Shown here: positions 1 to 7,117 of the stretch, piece by piece
Position numbering within the stretch: position 1 is the first letter of the stretch
Layout: each line of letters opens with the position of its first letter
Source: Eubacteriales bacterium
Lineage (GTDB): Bacteria; Bacillota; Clostridia; Lachnospirales; Lachnospiraceae
NCBI GenBank assembly: GCA_030524455.1
Contig: JAUNGT010000013.1
Location: 1-64,000, forward strand
DNA: 64,000 nucleotides
Direction: 5' to 3'
Position numbers and translations under genes: made by a program
The notes under the pieces: model-generated
Told to the model about the DNA's origin: nothing
Database searches by the model: none
What the model saw: only the letters and a program-made list of their open reading frames with translations

Positions 1-428
1 GGCTCATAAAATGCGCTGCAATTATAATTATCTATGGTTTCGCAGATATCATTGTTGTATACACGAATCATACCATCCACGTAATCTTCCCCGGAAACAG
101 CAGTATCCACAATCAGTCTTTGATAAACTTTACCCATTTCAGTAGCTGTTGGAATTCTGTCGGCCAGGTCTTTATCAACCTGTGTGATATCAAAATTACC
201 CTCGACCAAATGGTATTCGTCAATCCAGTCATCTTCAACTTGTAATGGATTTTCACAATGCAACACATTGGCAACACTGATCAGATGCTCCAAAGCATCC
301 TTTCCAATCGAATTTACTATATATTTATTTTTCTGATGAAGTCTGCGCGCAATGCGCTCAATCATATAACACATAAAATACAGATCATTTATCTCTATCT
401 TTTCATCCGGAAAATATTTATTTGTCAT
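1..428 (-). CDS. hypothetical protein, 5' part only (runs off the window)
   Basis: The first 142 codons of a minus-strand gene are present; its 3' end lies beyond base 1. It begins MTNKYFPDEKIEINDLYF and contains the acidic stretch YHLVEGNFDITQVDKDLADR, then GEDYVDGMIRVYNNDICE and DNYNCSAFYEP at the window edge. There is no signal peptide and no membrane segment, so it is probably a soluble cytoplasmic protein. Its ATG shares four bases (ATGA) with the stop codon of the upstream LacI-type gene. It is clearly more AT-rich than the genes to its right, which suggests acquired DNA. From memory it resembles proteins found beside DUF3990/DUF3791 toxin-antitoxin-like pairs in gut Firmicutes, but this was not checked and no function is assigned. 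Confidence 0.7.
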   Translation of the reverse strand, partial: MTNKYFPDEKIEINDLYFMCYMIERIARRLHQKNKYIVNSIGKDALEHLISVANVLHCENPLQVEDDWIDEYHLVEGNFDITQVDKDLADRIPTATEMGKVYQRLIVDTAVSGEDYVDGMIRVYNNDICETIDNYNCSAFYE

Positions 429-1456
429 AGCTTGCCAATCTCCGTGGAAGATCGAAATACCGGCTGTGATGAGATATAGATCTGCTCAAACCGCGCCGCA
501 GGATGCTCGATGCGGTAGCGGATCTGGGCGGCCAGCCGTGTGCCGATGTCCCGGTTGAAGACCCGGACGGAGGTGAGGTTTTCTGCCAGCGGGTTTTCCG
601 TGATATCGTCGAAGCCGCAGATCGCGATGTCCTGCGGGACGCGCAGGCCGCGCTTTTCGAGAAGCTGCATCAGCAGGCAGGCCACATAATCGCTGACGCA
701 GACAAAGGCGTCCGGCATATCCGGGAGCGTATTTAAAAACGCGTCGATCTCCTCCCGGTAGGTGTCTGCGCCGATGGAGCCGGTCATGCTCCACTCGGGC
801 TCCAGCGTGAGGCCGTGCCTTTTCAGGGCGGAGGCAAAGCCCATAAAGCGCTCGTAGTTGGAGAGGGCGTAGTTGATGTCCCCGATAAAGCCGAAGCGCC
901 GGCAGCCCTGCCTGATCAGCCGCTCCGTGAGCGCAGACACGCTGGAGGAGTTTTCCATGGTGACAAGGTCGCCGTGAAGCGCCGAAAAGGGCACATGGGT
1001 GGCGGTGTCCAGAAAAACCTTGGGCAAAGGGGAGGCCGCAAGCAGTCCAAGCAGCCGCTCATCATACACGTTCATCACGATCATGCCCGACGCCTGTCCG
1101 TTTGTCAGGTTGGCGGGCAGCTGATAGCCTTCCTCGATTTTGGAGGGAAGGTAGGTATAGATGAGATTGATATTCTGGAAGGAAAGCTCTTTGGCGGCCT
1201 GGTGGATGATGCTCATCCAGAACAGGGAGGTCTCGGGGCGGCAGACGGCCAGGGCGATGCCGGAGGGCGGCGGAAGCGTCTCCGTCCCCTCCGGGAAAGC
1301 CGTGTCAGGCACGCTGTAATTGAATTCCCGCGCTTTGTCGATAACCTTTTTGCGAAGCTCGGCGGATACCGTGTCCTGTCCGCTGAAAACCTTCCAGACA
1401 GTGGTGCGGGAAATGCCGAGGGAGTCGGCAATATCTTGCATGGTAACCTTTTTCAT
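425..1456 (-). CDS. LacI-family transcriptional regulator
   Basis: A sugar-responsive DNA-binding regulator of 343 residues. The N-terminal helix-turn-helix and hinge are visible at residues 1-55 (MKKVTMQDIADSLGISRTTV). A periplasmic-binding-like effector domain follows, with typical family segments such as AFVCVSDYVACLLMQLLEKRG and the ending CGFDDI...PLAENLTSVRV. The ATG at 1456 is preferred over an in-frame TTG at 1468 because only the ATG has a GGA at a usable distance. It lies 64 bp downstream of rqcH on the same strand, so it may be cotranscribed with it. A 15-bp inverted repeat sits just upstream. Its last roughly 18 codons are AT-rich like the next gene, so the 3' end may have been replaced by recombination. 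The target operon is not in view. Confidence 0.85.
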   Translation of the reverse strand: MKKVTMQDIADSLGISRTTVWKVFSGQDTVSAELRKKVIDKAREFNYSVPDTAFPEGTETLPPPSGIALAVCRPETSLFWMSIIHQAAKELSFQNINLIYTYLPSKIEEGYQLPANLTNGQASGMIVMNVYDERLLGLLAASPLPKVFLDTATHVPFSALHGDLVTMENSSSVSALTERLIRQGCRRFGFIGDINYALSNYERFMGFASALKRHGLTLEPEWSMTGSIGADTYREEIDAFLNTLPDMPDAFVCVSDYVACLLMQLLEKRGLRVPQDIAICGFDDITENPLAENLTSVRVFNRDIGTRLAAQIRYRIEHPAARFEQIYISSQPVFRSSTEIGKL

Positions 1457-1471
1457 AAAAACATCCAATCT

Positions 1472-1486
1472 GCGTGCCGGGCACGC
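1472..1486. promoter_or_regulatory. inverted repeat upstream of the LacI-type gene
   Basis: GCGTGCC-G-GGCACGC is a perfect 7-bp dyad with a 1-nt centre, lying 16 bp upstream of the chosen ATG of the minus-strand LacI-type gene. It could be an autoregulatory operator, since LacI-family sites are short palindromes, or a hairpin in the rqcH-lacI transcript. No U-run follows on the minus strand, so it is not a terminator. Confidence 0.35.
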
Positions 1487-1520
1487 CTGTGTCTGGGCGA
1501 CCGGTAAAAAACGGTTCCTG

Positions 1521-3260
1521 TTAATCCTGCGCCTGGCGGATACCGCTGATATCGGTGCCGATCAGCATGGAATAGTTGGTGTGGTAGATCACAAAGCCGG
1601 GCTTTGCGCCGGCCACCTTTTTGACGTGCTTTTTTTCCACATAATCGATTTCCACCTTTTCCTGGTCTTTGCCGCTGGAATAGTGGGCGGCCAGGCGGGC
1701 GGCCTCCTCGAAGGTGGAGTCGGGAAGCGCTGCGCCGCCGGATTTGACGATGACGTGGGAGCCGGGCATCCCTTTGGCGTGGAACCACCAGTCGTTGCCG
1801 ACGGCAAATTTGAAGGTCAGCTCCTCGTTTTGCAGGTTGTTTTTGCCCACATACATGTCAAAGCCGTCGCTGCTGATATAATGGAAGGGACGGCTGGTGA
1901 TTTTCACCTTTTTGACAGGGCCCCTGCGGCGGATATAGCCGCTCTCGATCAGCTCCTCCTTGATCTGCACAAGATCCTCCTCGCCGTAGGCGATGTCCAG
2001 GGCGTTGCTGATGGATTTGAGATGCTCAATCTCCTCGTGAACCTCCTTTGTGAGGGCGGTCAGCGCCTCGCAGGTGCGCTTGAGCTTATTATATTTTTCA
2101 AAATATTTCCTGGCGTTTTCCCCGGCGGTCAGCTGGGGATCCAGCGGGATGGTGACCGGCTCCCCGGTATAATAGTTCACCGCCTCCAGGGTTTTGTCGC
2201 CGGGCTTTGCGCTATAGCCGTAGGTGTTTAAAAGCTCGCCCCAGATACGGTATTTATCGCGCTTTTCCGTGTCCTTCAGCTGCTTTTGCTGAAGATCGTA
2301 TTTTTTGACGTTTCGCTCCAGGGCGGTGGAGACGATGCGCCGCAGGTCAAAGGAGCGCTGACGGATCCGCGTGATCCGGTTTTTTTCCGCATAGTAATCT
2401 GCCAGCAGGGAGGAAATGTCCGTATAATCTTTCCGCTCACTCTCCGGGTAGGAGGTCAGCCGAAGCGCCGCGTACTCGGCGGGCACGCCGTTTTCATAGA
2501 CGATGCAGGGAGAAAAGTCCCCCGCTTTGACCTGCTCCATCATCCCGGAGAAGGCTTCCCAGAGAGCCTGCCGGTCACTGTCTGTGCAGGCGGCGCAGGA
2601 CAGATCCGTATGCCCCCCGGCGCGGTGGCAGATTTCGTGGGAAATCGCCGGGGAGAGCCCGGTGAAGGTGGTGTAGAGCGCCTGAAAGCATTCCGCAGGC
2701 TTTGAAAAAACCTGTTCCAGAAAAAGGGCCCTGTCTGCGGTCAGCGGATCAAATTTTTCCTGAGTATGGGGGATGAACCAGCGCTTGCCGGGCAGCACCT
2801 CCCGCACGGAGCTGACCAGGCCGGAAATGTGCTTGATGCTGTCGATGATCGTGTCCTGCTCGTCGCAGAAAATGATGTTGCTGTGCTTGCCCATCACCTC
2901 CACAATCAGCTTTTTGCGGCGCAGATCCCCCAGCTCGTCCAGGTGCTCGATCTCAAAGATCACGATCCGCTCCAGCCCCGGCTGGGTGACGGATACGATC
3001 CGTCCGTTCTGGATGTGCTTGCGCAGCAGCATACAGAAATTCGGCGCGGTCATGGGGCTTTGCTTGTTGTCCGGAGTCAGATAGATCAGGGGCAGGGAGG
3101 CGCTGGCGGACAGGCACAGGCGGTATGAGCTGCTGCGCCCTTTTATGGTCAGTAAAAGCTCGTCCGGCTCCGGCTGGGCGATTTTGGACAGCCGCCCGTC
3201 GGTGAGAGCCGAGCGAAGATCTCTTACGATATTTGCAACGGTAATTCCATCAAAAGCCAT
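1521..3260 (-). CDS. rqcH: Rqc2/RqcH homologue, NFACT ribosome quality-control protein
   Basis: This protein binds obstructed 50S subunits carrying peptidyl-tRNA and recruits alanyl-tRNA for C-terminal Ala tailing that marks stalled chains for degradation; it was formerly annotated as fibronectin-binding protein FbpA. It has 579 residues. The N-terminal NFACT-N domain starts MAFDGITVANIVRDL, with the conserved basic segment MLLRKHIQNGRI around residue 80. A long coiled-coil middle region spans about 300-440. The NFACT-R domain carries NDWWFHAKGMPGSHVIVK. The ATG at 3260 is chosen because AAAGGAA lies just upstream; the frame extends 21 codons further without a ribosome site. It is transcribed away from mcsA/clpC, so two protein quality-control units share one divergent control region. 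Confidence 0.93.
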   Translation of the reverse strand: MAFDGITVANIVRDLRSALTDGRLSKIAQPEPDELLLTIKGRSSSYRLCLSASASLPLIYLTPDNKQSPMTAPNFCMLLRKHIQNGRIVSVTQPGLERIVIFEIEHLDELGDLRRKKLIVEVMGKHSNIIFCDEQDTIIDSIKHISGLVSSVREVLPGKRWFIPHTQEKFDPLTADRALFLEQVFSKPAECFQALYTTFTGLSPAISHEICHRAGGHTDLSCAACTDSDRQALWEAFSGMMEQVKAGDFSPCIVYENGVPAEYAALRLTSYPESERKDYTDISSLLADYYAEKNRITRIRQRSFDLRRIVSTALERNVKKYDLQQKQLKDTEKRDKYRIWGELLNTYGYSAKPGDKTLEAVNYYTGEPVTIPLDPQLTAGENARKYFEKYNKLKRTCEALTALTKEVHEEIEHLKSISNALDIAYGEEDLVQIKEELIESGYIRRRGPVKKVKITSRPFHYISSDGFDMYVGKNNLQNEELTFKFAVGNDWWFHAKGMPGSHVIVKSGGAALPDSTFEEAARLAAHYSSGKDQEKVEIDYVEKKHVKKVAGAKPGFVIYHTNYSMLIGTDISGIRQAQD

Positions 3261-3294
3261 GGGGTGGTTCCTTTCTTTATATATAACTGTTTTT

Positions 3295-3323
3295 ACTATA
3301 TCCTGATTTCCGGTTTTACACAA
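3295..3323 (-). promoter_or_regulatory. promoter of rqcH
   Basis: On the minus strand, TTGTGT (3323-3318) and TATAGT (3300-3295) are separated by 17 bp, 35 bp upstream of the rqcH start. It is back to back with the mcsA promoter. Confidence 0.5.
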
Positions 3324-3347
3324 GATGAAAGTGATGCAAAAAAACTA

Positions 3348-3376
3348 TTGACAGTTTTAATGTTAAGATATAGAAT
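3348..3376 (+). promoter_or_regulatory. promoter of the mcsA-like/clpC operon
   Basis: TTGACA (3348-3353), a 17-bp spacer and TAGAAT (3371-3376) make a near-consensus sigma-A promoter. The predicted start near 3383 falls on the first base of a long dyad. The leader to the first gene is about 130 nt. Confidence 0.75.
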
Positions 3377-3381
3377 AATTA

Positions 3382-3411
3382 AAGACTTAACAAATTATTT
3401 TGTTGAGTCTT
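3382..3411. promoter_or_regulatory. 13-bp-arm dyad at the mcsA/clpC transcription start
   Basis: AAGACTTAACAAA (3382-3394), loop TTAT, then TTTGTTGAGTCTT (3399-3411) are complementary at every position if one G-T wobble is allowed. It sits immediately downstream of the -10 box. It could be an operator at +1 or a 5' hairpin in the mRNA. It is neither a CIRCE element (HrcA) nor the CtsR heptad repeat, the two usual controls of class I and III heat-shock genes in Bacillota. Confidence 0.6.
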
Positions 3412-3515
3412 CCTTCCGTAATTGGGAATGTGTTGTGGTGGCAGGAGCCGTGCTTTTGACAGAGTAATCTGCAGAAGGACGGCTTTCGTGCAATCTGATA
3501 GAGGAGGATAAAAGG

Positions 3516-3884
3516 ATGAAATGTCAATATTGCAAAAACAATGAAGCGGATAGAATCTTTTTTGTAAACTGGATGGGGGTCTGCTACGAGACCGCCATGT
3601 GCTCGGAGTGCCTGGAAAAGCTGTACTACCGGTCGAAGGAAGCGGGGCAGGAGGAGATGTTTAAGCGCTTTACGGACTGGTGGCCGGGCAAGCCAAGACC
3701 CCGCAGCCTGGGGGATACCGCCTTTTCGGAAAAGGCGCCGGAGGGGCTGATTTTGAAGAGGCAGCTCAACGAACTGCGTCAGCGGCTGAAAGAGGCGGCC
3801 GGCCGGGAGAACTATGAGGAGGCGGCGCGGCTCAGAGACGATATTGCAAGGATGGAGAAGGAGGTGTGCTCCTATGAAAAATGA
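3516..3884 (+). CDS. McsA-like zinc-finger/UVR-motif protein
   Basis: The protein has 122 residues. Two CxxC pairs near the N-terminus (C3-x-x-C6 and C29-x-x-C32) form a probable zinc finger. Residues about 84-120 form a UvrB/UvrC-type (UVR) helix pair with LNELRQRLKEA and NYEEAARLRDDIARME. In Bacillus McsA activates the arginine kinase McsB and acts as a ClpC adaptor; that protein is longer (about 185 residues) with two zinc pairs repeated, so this is a shortened relative. Neither mcsB nor ctsR is adjacent, so a direct ClpC adaptor role is the more likely inference. It is the first gene of the operon and its last 11 bases overlap the clpC start. Confidence 0.8.
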   Translation: MKCQYCKNNEADRIFFVNWMGVCYETAMCSECLEKLYYRSKEAGQEEMFKRFTDWWPGKPRPRSLGDTAFSEKAPEGLILKRQLNELRQRLKEAAGRENYEEAARLRDDIARMEKEVCSYEK

Positions 3885-6414
3885 GAGATACAGCGAGAGA
3901 ATGGGTGAGGTGATGCGGGCTTGCCTGCAGTTCGCTTTTCAGAATAAGCGGGGCTTTGTGGGGAGCGAGCATTTGCTCTGGGCGCTGGCGCGGGATAAGG
4001 GCCGGGCCGGAGACGCCCTGCGGAGAAACGGCGTGACGGATACGCTGATCGGGGAGTATTTGCAGGATTGTGGGGAGGAGCCCCGGGAGGACGCCCAGGT
4101 GCTGGAGGTTTCGGACGAGGTGCGGCAGCTGTTTTCCATGGCCCGGGAGGCTGCCCGTCAGAACCGGCATGAGAGGATGGAACCGGAGGATATGCTGGAA
4201 GCCATCCTGGATGCGCGGGAGAGCGCGGCGGTGCAGCTTCTGGCCGCGCTTGCGCTTCCGGCACAGAGCGTGCGTGAAGCGCTGGAGGAAAGAGAGAAGG
4301 AGGAGCCCCGTGTGATTCATCTTTCCGACGGACAGCCGCTTGGCCGCGGCCGCCGGCAGGAGCAGCGGGAGGAGGATGAGGAAGAAGGACAGGAGGAAAC
4401 AGAAGAAGGACAGGAGGAGCCGCAGGAGACGGCCGGAAGCTTTTTGGAGCGCTTCGGAGAGGATCTGACGCAGGAGGCCGCCGGGGGCAGGTTTGATCCC
4501 ATGATCGGCCGGGAGGATGTGACGGAGCGGCTGATCCAGGTGCTTTCCCGCCGTACGAAGAACAATCCGGTTCTGATCGGGGATCCGGGCGTGGGCAAGA
4601 CCGCCGTTGTGGAGGGACTGGCCCAGCGGATCGTACAGGGGCGTGTGCCCCGGGATCTGAAAGGAAAGCGGATCATTTCCCTGGATCTGACCGGGATGCT
4701 GGCGGGCGCAAGGTTCCGCGGCGATTTCGAGGAGCGCTTAAAGGGTGTTTTGGAGGAGGCCCAGGAGGAACAGGACGTGATTTTGTTCCTGGACGAGCTG
4801 CACACTCTGATCGGGGCGGGAGCGGGCCCCGGGGACGCCATGGATGCGGCGAATATGTTAAAGCCTGTCCTGGCCCGGGGAAAGCTGCGCATGATCGGCG
4901 CTACCACGGTGCAGGAATATCGCCAGCATATCGAGAAGGATGCCGCGCTGGAGCGCCGGTTCCAGCCGGTTTTGGTGGCCGAGCCCTCGGCGGAGGATAC
5001 GGTCAAAATCCTGCGGGGCTTAAAGGAGCGCTATGAGGAATTTCATGGCCTGACGATCACGGATGAAGCGATCCGGGCATCGGTGGAGCTGTCTGTGCGT
5101 TATCTGCCGGACCGCTTCCTGCCGGACAAGGCCATCGACCTGATGGATGAGGCTGCTTCCCGGGTCAAAACGAGAGCAACCACCGCGCCACAGAAGCAGC
5201 GGGAGCTGGAGGCAGAGATTTCCGGCCTCCGGAGCGAGAAGGAGCAGGCGGCCCTGGCTCAGGAATACGAGCGGGCAGCCGTTTTGCGGGACCGGCAGCT
5301 GGAGCTGGAAAAAAAGCTTGCCAGACAGCAGGCGGCCTGGAGGGCGAAAATGGGCACTCAGGTGGAGGCAGAGGACATCGCGGGCGTTGTTTCTTTGTGG
5401 AGCGGCGTGCCGGTGACCGCCTTAAGCAGCGATGAAAAGGAAAGGCTCCGGAACCTGAGGGAGACGCTGCAAAAACGCGTGATCGGTCAGGATGAGGCCG
5501 TCCGGGCGGTGGCGCGGGCGATTTTGCGGTCGCGCACCGGGGTAGCGGAGCCGGACCGGCCGGCCGGGTCTTTTCTGTTTCTCGGGCCCACCGGCGTGGG
5601 AAAGACGGAGCTGTGCCGTGCGCTGGCGGAAGCGGTGTTTGGGGACGAGCAGGCGATGATCCGGCTGGATATGTCGGAGTACCGGGAGCCTCACACGGTG
5701 GCAAAGCTGATCGGCTCGCCTCCCGGCTATGTGGGGCATGAGGAGGGCGGCTTTTTGACGGAGCAGGTCAGGAGACGGCCCTACAGCCTGCTTTTGTTTG
5801 ACGAGATTGAAAAGGCCCATCCGGACGTCTGGAACACGCTGCTGCAGATTCTGGACGACGGGCGGCTGACGGATTCCCAGGGCCGCACGGTGAACTTTAA
5901 AAACACGGTGATTGTGCTGACCTCCAACGTGGGGGCGAGACAGCTGCAGAGCAAAAAGGGAACCCTGGGCTTTGCGGGAATGGAGACCGGGAAAAAGGAG
6001 AACGGGCAGCAGGAGCGCAGACAGCGGGTGCTGGAGAATGTCAGGGAGGTGTTTCCTCCGGAATTTATCAACCGGCTGGACGAGGTTCTTGTGTTCCGTT
6101 CCCTGGAGAAGGAGGATATCCGCCGGATCGCCCGCAGCATGGTGGAGCGCATGGAAAAACGGCTGGCAAAGCAGGGCGTCCGCCTTCGGGTGGAGGAGAG
6201 CGCGGTCGAACTTCTGGCAAAGCAGGGCTATGATCCCGTTTACGGAGCGCGGCCGCTGCGGCGCAGTATTCAGAGCGGTCTCCAGAACCGGCTGGCCGAC
6301 GTGCTCCTGCGGGAGGATTATACGCCCGGGGACACGGTCGTGGCGACGGCAAAAGCCGGGGAAATCAGCCTGTCTTTGCGCAAAAAGAGACGTCCGGCTG
6401 TTGTGACAGCCTGA
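3874..6414 (+). CDS. clpC: ClpC-type AAA+ unfoldase (Clp protease ATPase subunit)
   Basis: A hexameric ATP-driven unfoldase that feeds proteins to ClpP; 846 residues. A Clp-N repeat domain occupies about 1-145. An unusually acidic Glu/Gln-rich linker lies at about 160-190. The first AAA domain has Walker A GDPGVGKT near 237 and Walker B ILFLDELHTL. A middle region with a UVR-like motif (YERAAVLRDRQLELEKKL) follows at about 450-490. The second AAA domain has GPTGVGKT near 571 and LLFDEIEKAHP. The start at 3874 follows GAAGGAGGTG with good spacing and overlaps the end of the McsA-like gene. The C-terminus ends in a basic SLRKKRRPAVVTA tail. Convergent with marR; no terminator is evident in the 27-bp gap. 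Confidence 0.95.
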   Translation: MKNERYSERMGEVMRACLQFAFQNKRGFVGSEHLLWALARDKGRAGDALRRNGVTDTLIGEYLQDCGEEPREDAQVLEVSDEVRQLFSMAREAARQNRHERMEPEDMLEAILDARESAAVQLLAALALPAQSVREALEEREKEEPRVIHLSDGQPLGRGRRQEQREEDEEEGQEETEEGQEEPQETAGSFLERFGEDLTQEAAGGRFDPMIGREDVTERLIQVLSRRTKNNPVLIGDPGVGKTAVVEGLAQRIVQGRVPRDLKGKRIISLDLTGMLAGARFRGDFEERLKGVLEEAQEEQDVILFLDELHTLIGAGAGPGDAMDAANMLKPVLARGKLRMIGATTVQEYRQHIEKDAALERRFQPVLVAEPSAEDTVKILRGLKERYEEFHGLTITDEAIRASVELSVRYLPDRFLPDKAIDLMDEAASRVKTRATTAPQKQRELEAEISGLRSEKEQAALAQEYERAAVLRDRQLELEKKLARQQAAWRAKMGTQVEAEDIAGVVSLWSGVPVTALSSDEKERLRNLRETLQKRVIGQDEAVRAVARAILRSRTGVAEPDRPAGSFLFLGPTGVGKTELCRALAEAVFGDEQAMIRLDMSEYREPHTVAKLIGSPPGYVGHEEGGFLTEQVRRRPYSLLLFDEIEKAHPDVWNTLLQILDDGRLTDSQGRTVNFKNTVIVLTSNVGARQLQSKKGTLGFAGMETGKKENGQQERRQRVLENVREVFPPEFINRLDEVLVFRSLEKEDIRRIARSMVERMEKRLAKQGVRLRVEESAVELLAKQGYDPVYGARPLRRSIQSGLQNRLADVLLREDYTPGDTVVATAKAGEISLSLRKKRRPAVVTA

Positions 6415-6441
6415 TTTCTTTGGAAATAGTGACCGGTCTTG

Positions 6442-6900
6442 TTATTCTCTCTCCGGACAGCCCGGGCTGTTATCGCACAGAGCGTTGAGCGCTGCGAGCA
6501 GCTCGGTGAGCTGCCGGAGATTTTCTTCTCCGAACTGTGTCAGAATGGCCTCCCAGAGGCGGTCTATCTTTTCACGGGACTGCTGCGCGGCGGCCATTCC
6601 GTCCGGGGTGGCGCAGATGGAAATCTTGCGCCGGTCCCGGGCGTCGATCTGACGTGTGATATAATTTTTCTTTTCCAGCGTATTTAAAATATAGGAAACG
6701 GCGGGCTTGGAGATGCGCAGCTTCTCCTGCACGTCCGGTACGTTCAGATTGATGCCGGCACAGCCGCCGCAGGCCCCGGCAATTTTGTGAAGGATCATCA
6801 TCTCGTTGAGCTGCATCTCACATTCGCCGGAGAAAAAGGCTTCCCATTTCCGGCTGCAAATCATGGCAGAAAAAAACTGATCTCGTAAAGTGTCTTTCAT
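6442..6900 (-). CDS. MarR-family transcriptional regulator
   Basis: A dimeric winged-helix repressor of 152 residues. The recognition helix and wing are visible at about 55-95: VQEKLRISKPAVSYILNTLE followed by KKNYITRQIDARDRRKISI, where the DxRxR wing signature is typical. A short cysteine cluster (GACGGCAG) near residue 43 could respond to oxidants or metals, but this is only a suggestion. It has its own promoter and is divergent from the hydrogenase operon across 217 bp, so it could regulate that operon or itself; the sequence does not decide. Confidence 0.88.
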   Translation of the reverse strand: MKDTLRDQFFSAMICSRKWEAFFSGECEMQLNEMMILHKIAGACGGCAGINLNVPDVQEKLRISKPAVSYILNTLEKKNYITRQIDARDRRKISICATPDGMAAAQQSREKIDRLWEAILTQFGEENLRQLTELLAALNALCDNSPGCPERE

Positions 6901-6929
6901 AATGGCTCCATCCGGTATTTGATGCCTCT

Positions 6930-6958
6930 ATTATAGGAGGAAAGGAGGGCGGAGTCAA
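6930..6958 (-). promoter_or_regulatory. promoter of the MarR gene
   Basis: On the minus strand TTGACT (6958-6953) and a perfect TATAAT (6935-6930) are 17 bp apart, 30 bp upstream of the start codon. Confidence 0.75.
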
Positions 6959-7003
6959 TCCGTAACCGATCACTCCTGGCTGGCTGAACTGTCACAGAAT
7001 ATG

Positions 7004-7032
7004 TTGCTAAAAACGATGAAAAAATATATAAT
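7004..7032 (+). promoter_or_regulatory. promoter of the hydrogenase operon
   Basis: TTGCTA (7004-7009), 17 bp, TATAAT (7027-7032). The leader is about 80 nt and ends in a strong AAGGAGGAGG ribosome site. Confidence 0.65.
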
Positions 7033-7117
7033 CAATCTATACATATCGTGCTTTTTGCACAAATAAAATGGACGATGAGGGGGATTGTGTGCTACTTTTC
7101 AAGGAGGAGGTTAGTAT

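Noticed and set aside
3382-3411. Rex-type operator in the mcsA/clpC dyad
   Set aside because: Clostridial Rex sites run TTGTTAA-N4-TTAACAA. Here the half sites are in the opposite order (TTAACAA...TTGTTGA).
6465-6479. ACAGCCCGGGCTGT palindrome as a terminator or operator
   Set aside because: It lies within the last codons of the MarR gene and has no T-run on either side; chance in GC-rich coding sequence is adequate.
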